DNA from: Symbiodinium microadriaticum
Lineage: Eukaryota; Sar; Dinophyceae; Suessiales; Symbiodiniaceae
Length of the DNA stretch: 64,000 bases
Direction: 5' to 3'
NCBI GenBank assembly: GCA_001939145.1
Contig: LSRX01000361.1
Coordinates: 332,721-396,720, forward strand
Made by a program: the position numbers and the translations under genes. Position 1 is the stretch's first letter, and each line of letters begins with the position of its first letter. The notes under the pieces are model-generated. The model saw nothing but the letters and a program-made list of their open reading frames with translations. It was not told where the DNA came from and did no database searches. Positions 46,085 to 55,979 of the stretch are shown piece after piece.

Positions 46085-46990
46085 AGAAAAGCTTACATAC
46101 ACACGCGTGTATATAGAACTTTGATATACTATGTTATGTTGAATTGTGGCAAAGTAAAGTATGTTGTAGTATACAATAGGATGTGATTATATCAAAATAA
46201 CGTATATCGTAGTACAAATAGTGCATTATAAACGAGTTTGTTCTCTTATCCCATCTTGTCTTTACTATATAAGAACTTCGCATGTGCCATTCAATTTTGT
46301 TACACTACATCAAACTGTATTATGTTATATCATACTATGTTATATCATAAGAATATAGCATGATTACATATTCCGTATGTTATGTTGTAAAATACTATAA
46401 CATTAGAGTATAGAACACATTGTGTTACGCGATATACAAGTAGATATTGTATAATGCATATTTGAAATGATACATTATACCTTATACACAATTTAACACA
46501 CAAAAAAGTATATAATGTCGTTTTCTTGTTTTGTCGTACATATTATATGCTAGGTATAATACATATTGTACATTATAAACTGTGTCTTGCATAACATGTA
46601 CGGCATGTTGTTCAGCATATTATCAGTAAGTCATGCAGTATGTGATTGTATACTACGGTTATATAACATGATAAAAATACTCACATATATGTAAGTGTAT
46701 AAATATAATATGTATCCACCTATAACAAAATAAAGTATATCAGGATAGTATGTAATATAAAACACGTACACTACCCAACATATAACTTCAATATTTGTGA
46801 TTAAGACTTAACGGGACCCTCAAGCCCGAAGTCTCAAACTCTACGCCCTAAAATATTTGTATACTAGACAGTAGCTAGTATTTAGCATACAGCATATAAC
46901 GTACATTCACATGGCTACATTATATAATATGTAAATATGAACTATCTGTGTGTAACACATGTATACTCATACAGTTAAACTGTTTTAAAC
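46085..46990. repeat. AT-rich degenerate repeat stretch
   Basis: About 900 bases dominated by variants of TATGTTATATCATACTA and GTATAATA, without an exact unit and without an ORF over 60 codons. An island of telomere-like words (about 46805-46850) sits inside it. It looks like a decayed AT-rich satellite. No gene is seen. Confidence 0.65.
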
Positions 46991-47665
46991 TTTCCACCAC
47001 TGCCTCATGAGGCAGTATGGTGGACAAGCCTTGTTCCGTTGGTTCCACCCAGGTTTTGGAGTGGCCACCGATGTCGTCGGTCGCTTCTAGCAGCACCACC
47101 TGCTGAAGATCTGTGTGGCGTAGGGTAGTCGGGGGAGTCTCGTTGTAAGTCTATGTTTAGCATCTGCAGGGTTTTCACCCAAAAACCGCGCTAGCGCCAA
47201 ATATGGAGTTCTTCCATTCCATCAACTTCCAATAGATTTGGTTAGAGGCGCGCTGAATCACTGCCTGAATCGGCGGTTCTGCTGCTGTGGGTGGCGAGCG
47301 GTGAGTATGTTCGACTATGTCAAATCAATGCCGTGCGTAATTCTGGACTAATTACTGTGCGTGTTAAGGGCTGCAAATCGTGCTCCCGCCAGAGTGTGCT
47401 GCGCACTTTGGGCTCGTCATGGTCTGGGGAACCTCAAGTGCTGCTCCTACAATGGTTCTTGGGTGTGCATAAAGCGTCAACTACTAAGGCCTGCTTGATG
47501 CTCTCTCAGTGTTCAACTCAAACTACAGGGCACTAGGGGCCGAGGATACCCCCTACTTTGGGATCCTTACAAGAATGATTCTACTAATTCGGGCCTACCT
47601 CAGGCTGCTCATTCTCTGAAAAAATCTGAAAACTCCCCCGCCTTCCCCCCCCCGCCCCCGCTATC

Positions 47666-47749
47666 CTTGCGGCCGCTCTTCGCCAGCATCCACGCTGCAG
47701 AAAGGCCACTGGGCCCAGTGCCCACGACAAGCACCGCTTGGGATGCGTC
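47666..47749 (-). CDS. Probable exon with a FAD/NAD(P)-binding Rossmann motif
   Basis: The minus strand reads QAVLVVGTGPSGLSAAW followed by MLAKSGRK, a textbook beta-alpha-beta dinucleotide-binding start with the GxGxxG signature (GTGPSG). It belongs at the head of a FAD- or NAD(P)-dependent oxidoreductase (monooxygenase, amine oxidase or GltD/thioredoxin-reductase-like). The frame opens after a plausible AG acceptor (ATCACCAG ahead of 47749). It leaves recognisable sequence after CGCAAG at 47666, where GATAGC follows; a GA donor would be one of the non-canonical types known in dinoflagellates. Matching neighbouring exons were not found, so this may be one exon of a split gene or a gene fragment. 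The boundaries are estimates. Confidence 0.5.
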
Positions 47750-47964
47750 CTGGTGATGGGCTTGTTGACTGTTCCCGTTCCCACTTCATTTGTAGCAGTT
47801 GCTCTGCAGCTGCAGCACCGCTTCCTCACAAGCGCTACTGCCCTGCACCGCTTCGATCTGCGTATGTGGTACAACCGTGGACGATAGTGACAAATCCTAG
47901 TCTTGAAAAGACAGTCGGCTGTAAGGGCAGCACGTAAGAAGTGTTCAAAAGGACCTCTTCGGTG

Positions 47965-48183
47965 CTATAGAACCTGGGTGAGTGTTCTTGCGTTTTCTTT
48001 GAGGTAATGGTCACGTGAAGACGCAAGGCTTGAGTGGGCTTGAGGGGTTGGGTGAAGCCCAGACAGCATTTGCCCAAGCAGCAGTCCCAAGAAGAAACCG
48101 ATAAATGCCACCAGCGCAATGAGGGGTGCACCGATGAACACCTGAACCGACAGGTCTGCGCGGAATGCAGCGAACACAACCAT
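47965..48183 (-). CDS. Possible exon encoding a transmembrane helix
   Basis: A 72-codon minus-strand ORF contains a convincing membrane span, APLIALVAFIGFFLGLLLGQ, preceded by a short polar head and followed by a hydrophilic tail. It lies in unique sequence about 220 bases upstream (on the minus strand) of the Rossmann-motif exon and could belong to the same split gene or to a separate small membrane protein. A longer minus-strand ORF in another frame (47835-48365, 176 codons) overlaps it and looks less protein-like. No family is recognised. Confidence 0.25.
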   Translation of the reverse strand: MVVFAAFRADLSVQVFIGAPLIALVAFIGFFLGLLLGQMLSGLHPTPQAHSSLASSRDHYLKENARTLTQVL

Positions 48184-48389
48184 TCTCCATCACTGCCCAA
48201 CAAGCGACATATCGCCAGAGACATGATCTGATACCGCACCTGGCCAGGCTCCGGGGGGACTCTACCGAAGCGAAGCTTGCTTATCATAGGGGTCCTTACA
48301 ACGAAGATATCATTATCTAGGGTTGTAGACCATACTAGTAGTCCCTTGCTTCTTGGAACTTCCATATGATGCTTTCTTGTCTTGGTCGA

Positions 48390-48951
48390 TTAGTGTTCCG
48401 AGCGCCTGCCCACACAGCTGAGGTGGCACGGGACCAACGTCACCAACAGCAGCGTGACGACCTCAGCATCCGGATGCCGTGAGCATGACTGCGCATGCGC
48501 CAAGGCTTCGCAGCATGCCGGCTCGTTGGGCACGACAAAGCTGCACGGGAACGCTGCTAGTAGAAGAACCCACATGAACCTACATGGCATGTGCGGTCCA
48601 TGGGTCCGTGGGCACTCTTGACTGAGCCGAGGGCTACCGAGGCATGTGCAACGATGTCGATGTTTCCCTGGTGGCACTCTGACAGTTCCTACGCTAGCAG
48701 CGGTTCATAGAGGGGATGCGTGCCGACGGCAGCCAACACCTGATTCAACACTGAAGCCGACCGACGACCGAAGCAGCCAGCTGCATTGATGCACCAGTGG
48801 GTGCCTTCCACACAAACGTCAACATCAGGAACAGCAGGACTGTGGTGGCCTGAATGTTTCGAAGCTCACAAGCCACACAACTTGAAAAGCAAGTTTGCCT
48901 AAATGCCACCTTGGGTCCCGCACCAGCATCAGCAAGGGAAACATGCAACAA
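48390..48951 (-). other. Possible minus-strand exons with hydrophobic segments
   Basis: Two minus-strand ORFs lie in tandem. The first (48745-48951) contains TTVLLFLMLTFVWKAPTG. The second (48390-48677) contains a signal-peptide-like stretch, MPCRFMWVLLLAAFPCSF, then a Cys-rich segment and another hydrophobic stretch, VVTLLLVTLVPC. They suggest exons of a secreted or membrane protein, but splice sites cannot be placed with confidence and no family is recognised. Confidence 0.2.
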
Positions 48952-49387
48952 GCCAAGCTCACGTGCAGCATGCGCTCCTCAGCGGTAACTTTGCGTTAAG
49001 CACTTCAGAACTTACATCAATCATGCTGCGTTTATGTGGCCTTCAAACGTCTTCAACCGGCAGAAGTTTATCGCTCAAAGTTGATGGATAGACTCCAGCT
49101 TGGTGGGTCTGCGTCTCGATACTGGCTTCGACGCATCGGCCTGCAACGGCGCTCTTCGTGAGGTTGAGGGCCGGGGCTTGATCGCATGATGGGGGCTTGG
49201 GCCACCATACAATAACAGCATACGGACAAATGCCCCTGTGCGTTAAGAGATAGCACCCGTGCTGTGGGCGCAGAATCGATGCTGACTTACAACTGTCTGT
49301 CGCTGGCGGCTTGTTGATATGTATTGATACGTGCTACTACCTGTAAACAAATGAACACGTTACCAAGATGCATGCAGCTGGCGCTGA

Positions 49388-49480
49388 CACAAACAGCCAC
49401 ACAAACAAACAAACAGACCGACCGACCGGTCGACAGGCAACAGACACACAAACAAACAGACCGACAAACAAGCAGACCAA
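49388..49480. repeat. ACAA/GACC tetranucleotide tract
   Basis: Two blocks of ACAAACAAAC and GACCGACC tetramers are separated by about 20 bases. Overlapping ORFs on both strands across 49287-49526 are repeat-driven. Confidence 0.85.
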
Positions 49481-49489
49481 TGCAATGCA

Positions 49490-50750
49490 CCGACGGCAAT
49501 TGTTCCATGATGTTCCATGAGTGCACTGCGGAGAGGCAGGCACGGGTTTTCCCTCACCCGCCCACAAACAAGGCTGACAGTGGTCGCACCGGCGCACGGT
49601 GCCCGGCTGCTGAACATCAGAACAGTATGATCCCAAATGTGAATCAATCGATTCGGCCACGCAAGGCCACTGGTCTTTGAATCTAATGAAGCGCAATGTA
49701 AGCGGCCATGCATGCTTACATTGGTGGTTGCGGCGAGGTTCGCAGGAGCTACAGGTTTGAACGACCACATGCTGGCAAACTTTCCAACAAACTCCAAAAC
49801 CATACTGGCTAATGTCAATTATAAAATTCGATCCCCGGAATTCCGGAACTCAATTACCAATCCGCCTCACTTATAAACGTCAATCCCGGGAAAACCATAA
49901 AAGTCCGGTCCTGGTTCCTAAAAGAACACGTGAGGCACCTTTGTCAGCCCTCCCAGCATCGCAGAGAACAAAGCAAGCGTAGTACTAGTTACTGGTGGGA
50001 GCCCCCTTTCAATAATTAATATAGTCAATATCTCGTGCCTGGGCCCGAAACCAATCGAGGGAGGGAGAGGGTTTATCAAAATGAAAGCAACATTATATGC
50101 ACTGCAGTGCACAATCACAACGCCGACCTCAATAGCCTCGATGTTGATGATTGGCGGGCCTGGCCCGATGCATTATCTGCTATGAACACTGCATACAAGC
50201 TGTGCGCCTACGAAGAACATTTCAAAACTCAAAGTTTGGATTTATGCTTGCGAGAACACATGACCAGGCAGGTCACGATGTGGTCGGAAGGCCTGGTATT
50301 TCGGCTTGGTAGTCGTTAAACTTGTCCGGGCCGTCCATCTTGCTTTTGCAGGCTGCTAACCTGAGGATACCTGAGGCACATGAAATGAACTGAATGCGGG
50401 AAGCTGCGCTGTCACGCTCGAGGGAACACGACCGAAGCGCAACATGTCCGAACCATCCCGAACCTTGGAGTGGCCGCGCCAAACTTCCAGGATCTTCCAG
50501 CAGATCGGCGCCAGGGACTGGCGTGGCTAATCAGCCCACCCACGCGCCGTTCGCGACCCAGGCTAAACGCTATCACAAAACATTTGAGCCAAATGGATGA
50601 CACAACAAACCGAAGCAAGCTCGACTGCGCGACCAACAACCGCTCAAACTCGCGATCGACCTCCAGCTACCCCTACTAACATGTTCAAGACTATGGTGAT
50701 ACTGCAAATAAAACGACTATCACTAATACTTTGTATTTAGTCCAAATCAC
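49490..50750. other. Unique sequence with weak minus-strand exon candidates
   Basis: The start of a minus-strand ORF at 49818 (MVLEFVGKFASMWSFKPVAP) looks protein-like for about 35 codons before running into less convincing sequence. Other short ORFs at 50035-50319 and 50394-50679 have no recognised domain. Nothing is supported further. Confidence 0.2.
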
Positions 50751-50753
50751 CCC

Positions 50754-51152
50754 CCATGCCGCAAACCTTTAACCAAATCCACAACCTCATTCTTTCAGAC
50801 CCACACACCTGTCACCCAAAATGCCAAACTCCAAGCCGGAGCGCCCAACCTGATGCCGCACCGCAAAGAACAAATCCAACAACTAAACCCGAAACTTTGA
50901 TTTCTAGACTTTGGTCCAGAGTTCTATCGTCTGCAAGCCTTTAACCTCTATAGCCTATAGCTCTACAGCCGGCAACATGCAAAACCTCGAACTCGTGAAG
51001 TCCTGAAGCCTCAACCTCTAAACCCTGAGTCCTTAACCCCAAAGCAGCTCCTGAAATCTGAAAACCCTTCCTTGCAATCTGAGTCCTAAACTCTCAACAC
51101 CCACTCCTTACGCCTCGCCCTCAAATTGCAGCCATCATGGAAAGCCACCAGA
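50754..51152. repeat. Dispersed duplicated segment, copy 1 (longer form)
   Basis: Two blocks, 50754-50825 and 51027-51152, recur in the same order at 54732-54922 with only scattered differences. Here they are separated by about 200 bases that the other copy lacks. Shared phrases include CCATGCCGCAAACCTTTA, ACCCACACACCTGTCA and GCCATCATGGAAAGCCACCA. Telomere-like words lie inside the duplicated part. Confidence 0.85.
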
Positions 51153-51169
51153 AAGCATCGCTCATATTG

Positions 51170-52540
51170 ATTGTATGTTTGAAACAAAATCTCTCTCCAT
51201 CTTTCTCCTAAACCAAAATCCCTAACCCGAAACTAAAAACACTAACCCGAAAACGAACCCAAACTAAAATGTAAATCCCAAAGGGGTGCAGTGTCTGGGA
51301 CTTGGTAAAAACCGTGCTCTCAAGGATCTGGCACACCTGTCGCGATGCGCTTCACAGGCGTTCAGAGGGTTTGGGGTTTCAGGTTCGGGCGCGTGTGGCT
51401 GTTGCGAAGCCCTGGCAAAACTGCTCTGAAATCTGCTGACGAATCACACTCCATTCTTTCCCTCGCCAACGCTATCAAGCACGTGTGTTCCGCTACGGGG
51501 GTGACGGGAGCTTGACATCCAGACGACGTCACTCGCTTGGCAGCCACTGCACCCCAGATCGTGGAAAGCACGCAGCCTCCGGCGATTATCCTCCCATGTC
51601 TTCATCAGCGCGTGTTGCCAATACTTGAGTACTCACCTTCTGAAACCTGTGAAATCCCAAACCTCTAAAACTCTAAAAGCCGCAAAGCTTCAACCCTGAA
51701 AGCACGACGTCACCAAAACCCTCAAGTTCTAAAGCCCTAAGAAACTTGAAACCCTAACGCAGCAAATCCTAAGCCGTCTTCCTTGGATGCCTGACCTTTC
51801 CTGACAAGCCCTGGGCAGCGCGACCTTCGCTTTTTCCGCTTCCGCGCATCTGTGCGTGTGGCACAACGGAGATGTCCGGGGTTTGGGGTGTTATAGGGTT
51901 TCGGGTTTGGAACTTGAAAGTATTAAGCAATGTACTCTACTATCCCGCGCTTCCCTGGCTTACCATTGCAAAGCCTTTTTTTCATAGCTCCAACTCTACC
52001 CAAGCTCGACCGGAATTCCCGAACCCTCGATCGTTTGGGCTCACACCCTCCGAAAATCCCAGGGTCTTGAAATCACGCTCAAAGGCGCATGTAGCGGACA
52101 CCGTGCGGCAAAGGACCCTGAAGCTCACAGATGGGATCAGAAGCCACGGCCTCGGTAGAAACGGATTTTCAAATTCAGGGTTTGGGATTTATTTCACGTT
52201 TTGGAGTTTAGGGCTTAGGGGGTTTAGGATTGTAAGGATCTTATGATAATCTAAGGGCCTATAAGTTCCTGGGAAACAGTTATAGCTGAAGGATTCCAGG
52301 TTTAGGGTTGCGGAAGCTCCTGGGCTTTGGCGGAGGCCCAAGGCTCGGTGTTTTTGTGCTTTCCTACAGAAGAGGGCTTAGGACTTAGAGTAGATTTTGG
52401 GGTTTTTGAGACGGCAGGCTTACCTCGGCAAAATAGTAGTAAAGATCCAACTGGGCCCTTATTTGCTAAAGCTCCCTTTGACCTTTGGCCCCTCGGCGTC
52501 TTTCCCTGTTGGGGGATGGTCCGGGATGGTCGTAGGAGAT
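51170..52540. repeat. Degenerate telomere-like sequence with anonymous segments
   Basis: C-rich words lie at 51190-51270 and 51640-51770, and G-rich words at 51870-51910 and 52180-52320. ORFs of 60-124 codons have no recognised domain. Confidence 0.5.
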
Positions 52541-52544
52541 TTTT

Positions 52545-52620
52545 ACATACCATACTATACTCTACTATGCTCCACTCTACTATACTATACTCAACTCTAC
52601 TCTACTCTACTATACTTATA
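52545..52620. repeat. TACTA/TACTC pentamer tract
   Basis: Pentamers CTATA, CTCTA and variants recur over about 75 bases. The overlapping plus-strand ORF ends in Leu/Tyr/Ser-rich repeat translation. Confidence 0.85.
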
Positions 52621-52679
52621 ATCTCATATAGCAACTTTATTTAACATCACATGATAGCAGTCGGAGGTCGGCGGTATCC

Positions 52680-54180
52680 CAAGATCCTGTCGACAGTAGC
52701 TTCGGCATAAGCCCCGAAACCCTGAAGGCCCTATGTCCTAAACCCGACAAGCCCTAAAAGCCTAAACCCCCTAAATCTCAAAAAAAAACCCTAAAACTCC
52801 AACACACACACCCAAAACTCCAAACCCTAAGAAGCCCCAGTGCCTAGAGCCGCGGAAGCCCTAGATGACCACGGCCGAGGCCGCAGCGCCGCCTTGGGTT
52901 GCGATGAGCCTGCCATGACCCAGTTCTGCTTTCTGGTTCAGGGCCGAAGGCTTGGGCTGTAGGGATTCCGGCTTAAGGTTTACATAGGGTATATTATATA
53001 AGGCTTAGGCTTTAGGGTCTTGGGTTCAAGATTAGCGGGTGGTGCTGGTGGTGGTGGAAGCAGAGAGACATGGCAGTGGCGGTAGTAGCTGCAAGACAAC
53101 CCATCTACATTCGCAGTGTTTGATCTCCCCACACCCCTATAAACCCCGAAACCCTAAGCCCTCTGATCTGCTCTCCGACCACTCCAACTTGGCCAGCGAA
53201 ACTCCGCCCGAAGCGCTGTGCATGTCCACAGCTCACCGCGCCCCTTTGGAGGGGGGTTCAGAGCTTTGTGGGGTGTTAGGTTTGTTTAGGGTAGCGTTGC
53301 TTTCGGCTCCAAGCTTAGGGATTCCCGACACTTTTGCCCTTCCTTGCGAAGGCTCCTTGTTAGCTCTTGAGCCTCAAAGTAAGATCCTTTTATTCCTAAA
53401 GCCCTGCCTTGATTCCTCCACCCTCCCACCTTGAAAGACCGCAGAGCCCCCGAAGCGCTCAATTCAAGACCGCACACCAAACACAAAGCCTGAACAAGAA
53501 GCCCCGCCTGTACATGTCTCTAACTCGAAGTCCAAACCCACTCACCCAAGCCCGAACTCTAAACCCAACGCCTAAAATTGCAAAACGCACGAGTCTATGC
53601 AACCCTAGCAACTGCTTCTGCAAAAAACGCCTAGCCGTGGAAGCCCAAAGCTTCGAATACCAGCCTAACCTAAACCGTAAATCCTAAACCCTTACCCCAA
53701 ACCCTAAACCCTAAACTCTCCAGTTCCCCCCTTGCATGGCCAAATGGCCCCGGATGCCGCGCCACGAAGCCACGTAAGATCCACACTTCTAGACGCTACG
53801 AGTACACTGTACACCCAAGTCCACGTGCCTGACTGCTTGGACTATGATTTGGGGATATGCCTGGTTGGGGAAATAGTCTCGTGTACCTATACAAACACTA
53901 CAAGGAGAGATTCTTGCTACCACTAATTCCCTTAAGCCCTAAGCCGAGCAACAAAAAACACACCAAACACCCAAAACCCTGAAACCTTCAAATCCTGAAG
54001 CGTAGTTTTCTAAATTAGGGCTTCTTTTGGGGGTCCCTTTGAAAAGTGTGCCGCACTACATTGAGGACCTAAACAGGGATCCTAATATGGAGAACTACCC
54101 GTATGAACCTCCAACTAAACCCTCGGTGGCCTTGGCGGGCGGCACATGCTGGAAGGTGGTGGTTACCAGGGCCAAGCCTG
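52680..54180. repeat. Degenerate telomere-like sequence, mainly C-rich
   Basis: C-rich words occupy 52700-52860, 53450-53720 (including three near-exact CCCTAAA copies around 53697-53717) and 53930-54000. A G-rich block lies at 52930-53030. No gene is recognised. Confidence 0.6.
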
Positions 54181-54184
54181 GTCT

Positions 54185-54470
54185 TCTGAGGGTTTTCTTT
54201 TACGTCTTTTTGGGGGGGGTTTTGGGGGGTGTAAGTCTTTTTAAGGTTTCGGGTCTTTGGTGGTTTAGGGGGCTTACGGGGTTTTGGCGTTTTTTTTTGG
54301 GGGGGTGGGAGTTTTGGTGTTTTCTTTTTTATGTTTTTTTGGGGTGGGTTTGGGGTGGTTTTGGGTCTTAGGGAGGGTTTAAGGGGTTTTGGGTTGAGGG
54401 ATGTTTAGGGTTTAGGGGTTTTGGGGTTCAGGGCTGAGGGAGGTTTAGTCGGGCGGTAGGGTCCGCCTTG
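54185..54470. repeat. Strand-asymmetric G/T tract (TTTTGGGG/TTTAGGG-like)
   Basis: The plus strand is almost entirely G and T, with many runs of four to eight G or T, grading into GGGTTTAGGG words near 54400-54430. It fits the G-quadruplex pattern. The plus-strand ORF 54027-54371 is a by-product (Gly/Phe/Val-rich). Confidence 0.8.
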
Positions 54471-54731
54471 GGTCAAGCAGCTCGGGGCTTTCTAGGTTGA
54501 GGTGGGGTTGAAGCAGGCTTTTCGCGCGTGATGAAATCTAGGGTTCTTTGACTCTTCAGGCCTGAACATCTTGTTGGGGCTGTTGCGGTAAGCCTCAACT
54601 GTAGCTCTGTTGGGATCGACTCTGGGCACTTGCTATGGGTTGATTGCTGAGTTTAGGGCTGAGTTTAGGGGACACTGGGGGTTGGGATTTCGGGCTCAGG
54701 GTTGCCGCCCCTCTCCGGAACCAAGCGCCCT

Positions 54732-54922
54732 CCATGCCGCAAACCTTTATCCAAATCCACAACCTCAGTCTTCCAGACCCACACACCTGTCATCCAAAAT
54801 GCCGGAGTCCTTAACCCCAAAGCAGCCCTTGAAAACCCTTCCCTGCAATCTGAGTCCTAAACTCTCAACCCTGACTCCTTACGGCTCGCCCTCAAATTTC
54901 AGCCATCATGGAAAGCCACCAG
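54732..54922. repeat. Dispersed duplicated segment, copy 2 (deleted form)
   Basis: This segment is homologous to 50754-50825 and 51027-51152 joined directly. The join falls at GCCGGAGTCC, where copy 1 has both a GGAG (near 50836) and a GAG (51027). That is consistent with a deletion of about 200 bases at a short microhomology. Confidence 0.85.
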
Positions 54923-54929
54923 ATAGTAC

Positions 54930-55490
54930 GCTCTTCTTGCCCCCATCGGCTTCGTATCGTTTCCCACCGACTCGGATGCAGCTTTGACGGTCATATAGGG
55001 GCCTTAATGCTTAGAATAATGTTTGGGGGTCCACTCAGTATAAATATAGTGAGGAACCCACAAAAGTAGTATTGGTAATTTAGGCCCCTGTATTACTTGC
55101 CAAGCCTTCAATGCTTCAATCGTCGTGGCCGAAGGAACCGCCAGAGGTTCTTCCACATGAAAGAGGTCTTGTGCACTCAGACGCTTCATGCCCTCGATGC
55201 TAATCTCGCGCTCAAAGATCATTTCGCAGCCCCAGGCCCACCAAAAAAGACCCGTTAGCCGGTTTCCAGGGAGAGGGAGCTTGGCAAGCTAGCCTCTCCC
55301 TGAAGCCTTAAACCGTACTCTTCGACGGCTACAAGCCAATTCAACATTGGACAGGGTTTAGGGTTTAGGGTAGGGCCCTTGTTTCAACAAGAAACGATCA
55401 GCCCGAATCCGAGCCCGAAGCCCCATAACTCCAAATCCTCCGACTCTAACCTCCAATCCTGGTCAACCCGTAGTACATCTTGAAGCCCGT
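54930..55490. other. Anonymous sequence
   Basis: A 72-codon minus-strand ORF (55004-55222) begins MIFEREISIEGMKRL and looks moderately protein-like, but no family is recognised. G-rich telomere-like words occur at 55345-55375. Confidence 0.2.
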
Positions 55491-55499
55491 AGTATGGAA

Positions 55500-55830
55500 C
55501 TTTAGGTCAGTGGGTTATTATCTTAGCATAGCTTACTCGTAACTTAACATCACATTGCATTACGGTTACGCAATTAGCCTAGCCCAAATCAATTCAACTT
55601 GATGTTTCTTGGCTTCTACCTGGCAACATAAGCTAACCCTGCATAGCTAAACTAACTTAGCTTACGCTTAAAGCCAAACTGAAACTTACACTTAAGCTGC
55701 ACCGTCAACTCAAAACTTCAGCATAATGAACCTGAGTGAAACTAGCTGAACCTGCGCCGACTTGACTTGAGTTAACTTGACTTGCCTTGACTATCTTCAC
55801 TTAACCAGCACAACCCAACTACCCAACCGA
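55500..55830. repeat. Degenerate AACTTA/GACTTG short-word tract
   Basis: Words such as CTTAGC, AACTTA and ACTTGACTTG recur irregularly over about 330 bases without an exact period. The tract has no ORF over 60 codons and looks like a decayed short-unit satellite. Confidence 0.5.
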
Positions 55831-55979
55831 CACCCACACGCTGCTCAAAGAAAACCACGCACCTTATAGAACCGGATGAGACGGTCATGTCGCCTAACTC
55901 GAGCTTACGCGAAACCCGAAACCCCAGCTCAGGGACCGAGCTCCCAGAAGAGTGGGCTAAAATCAGCCGGGCGTTCCAG

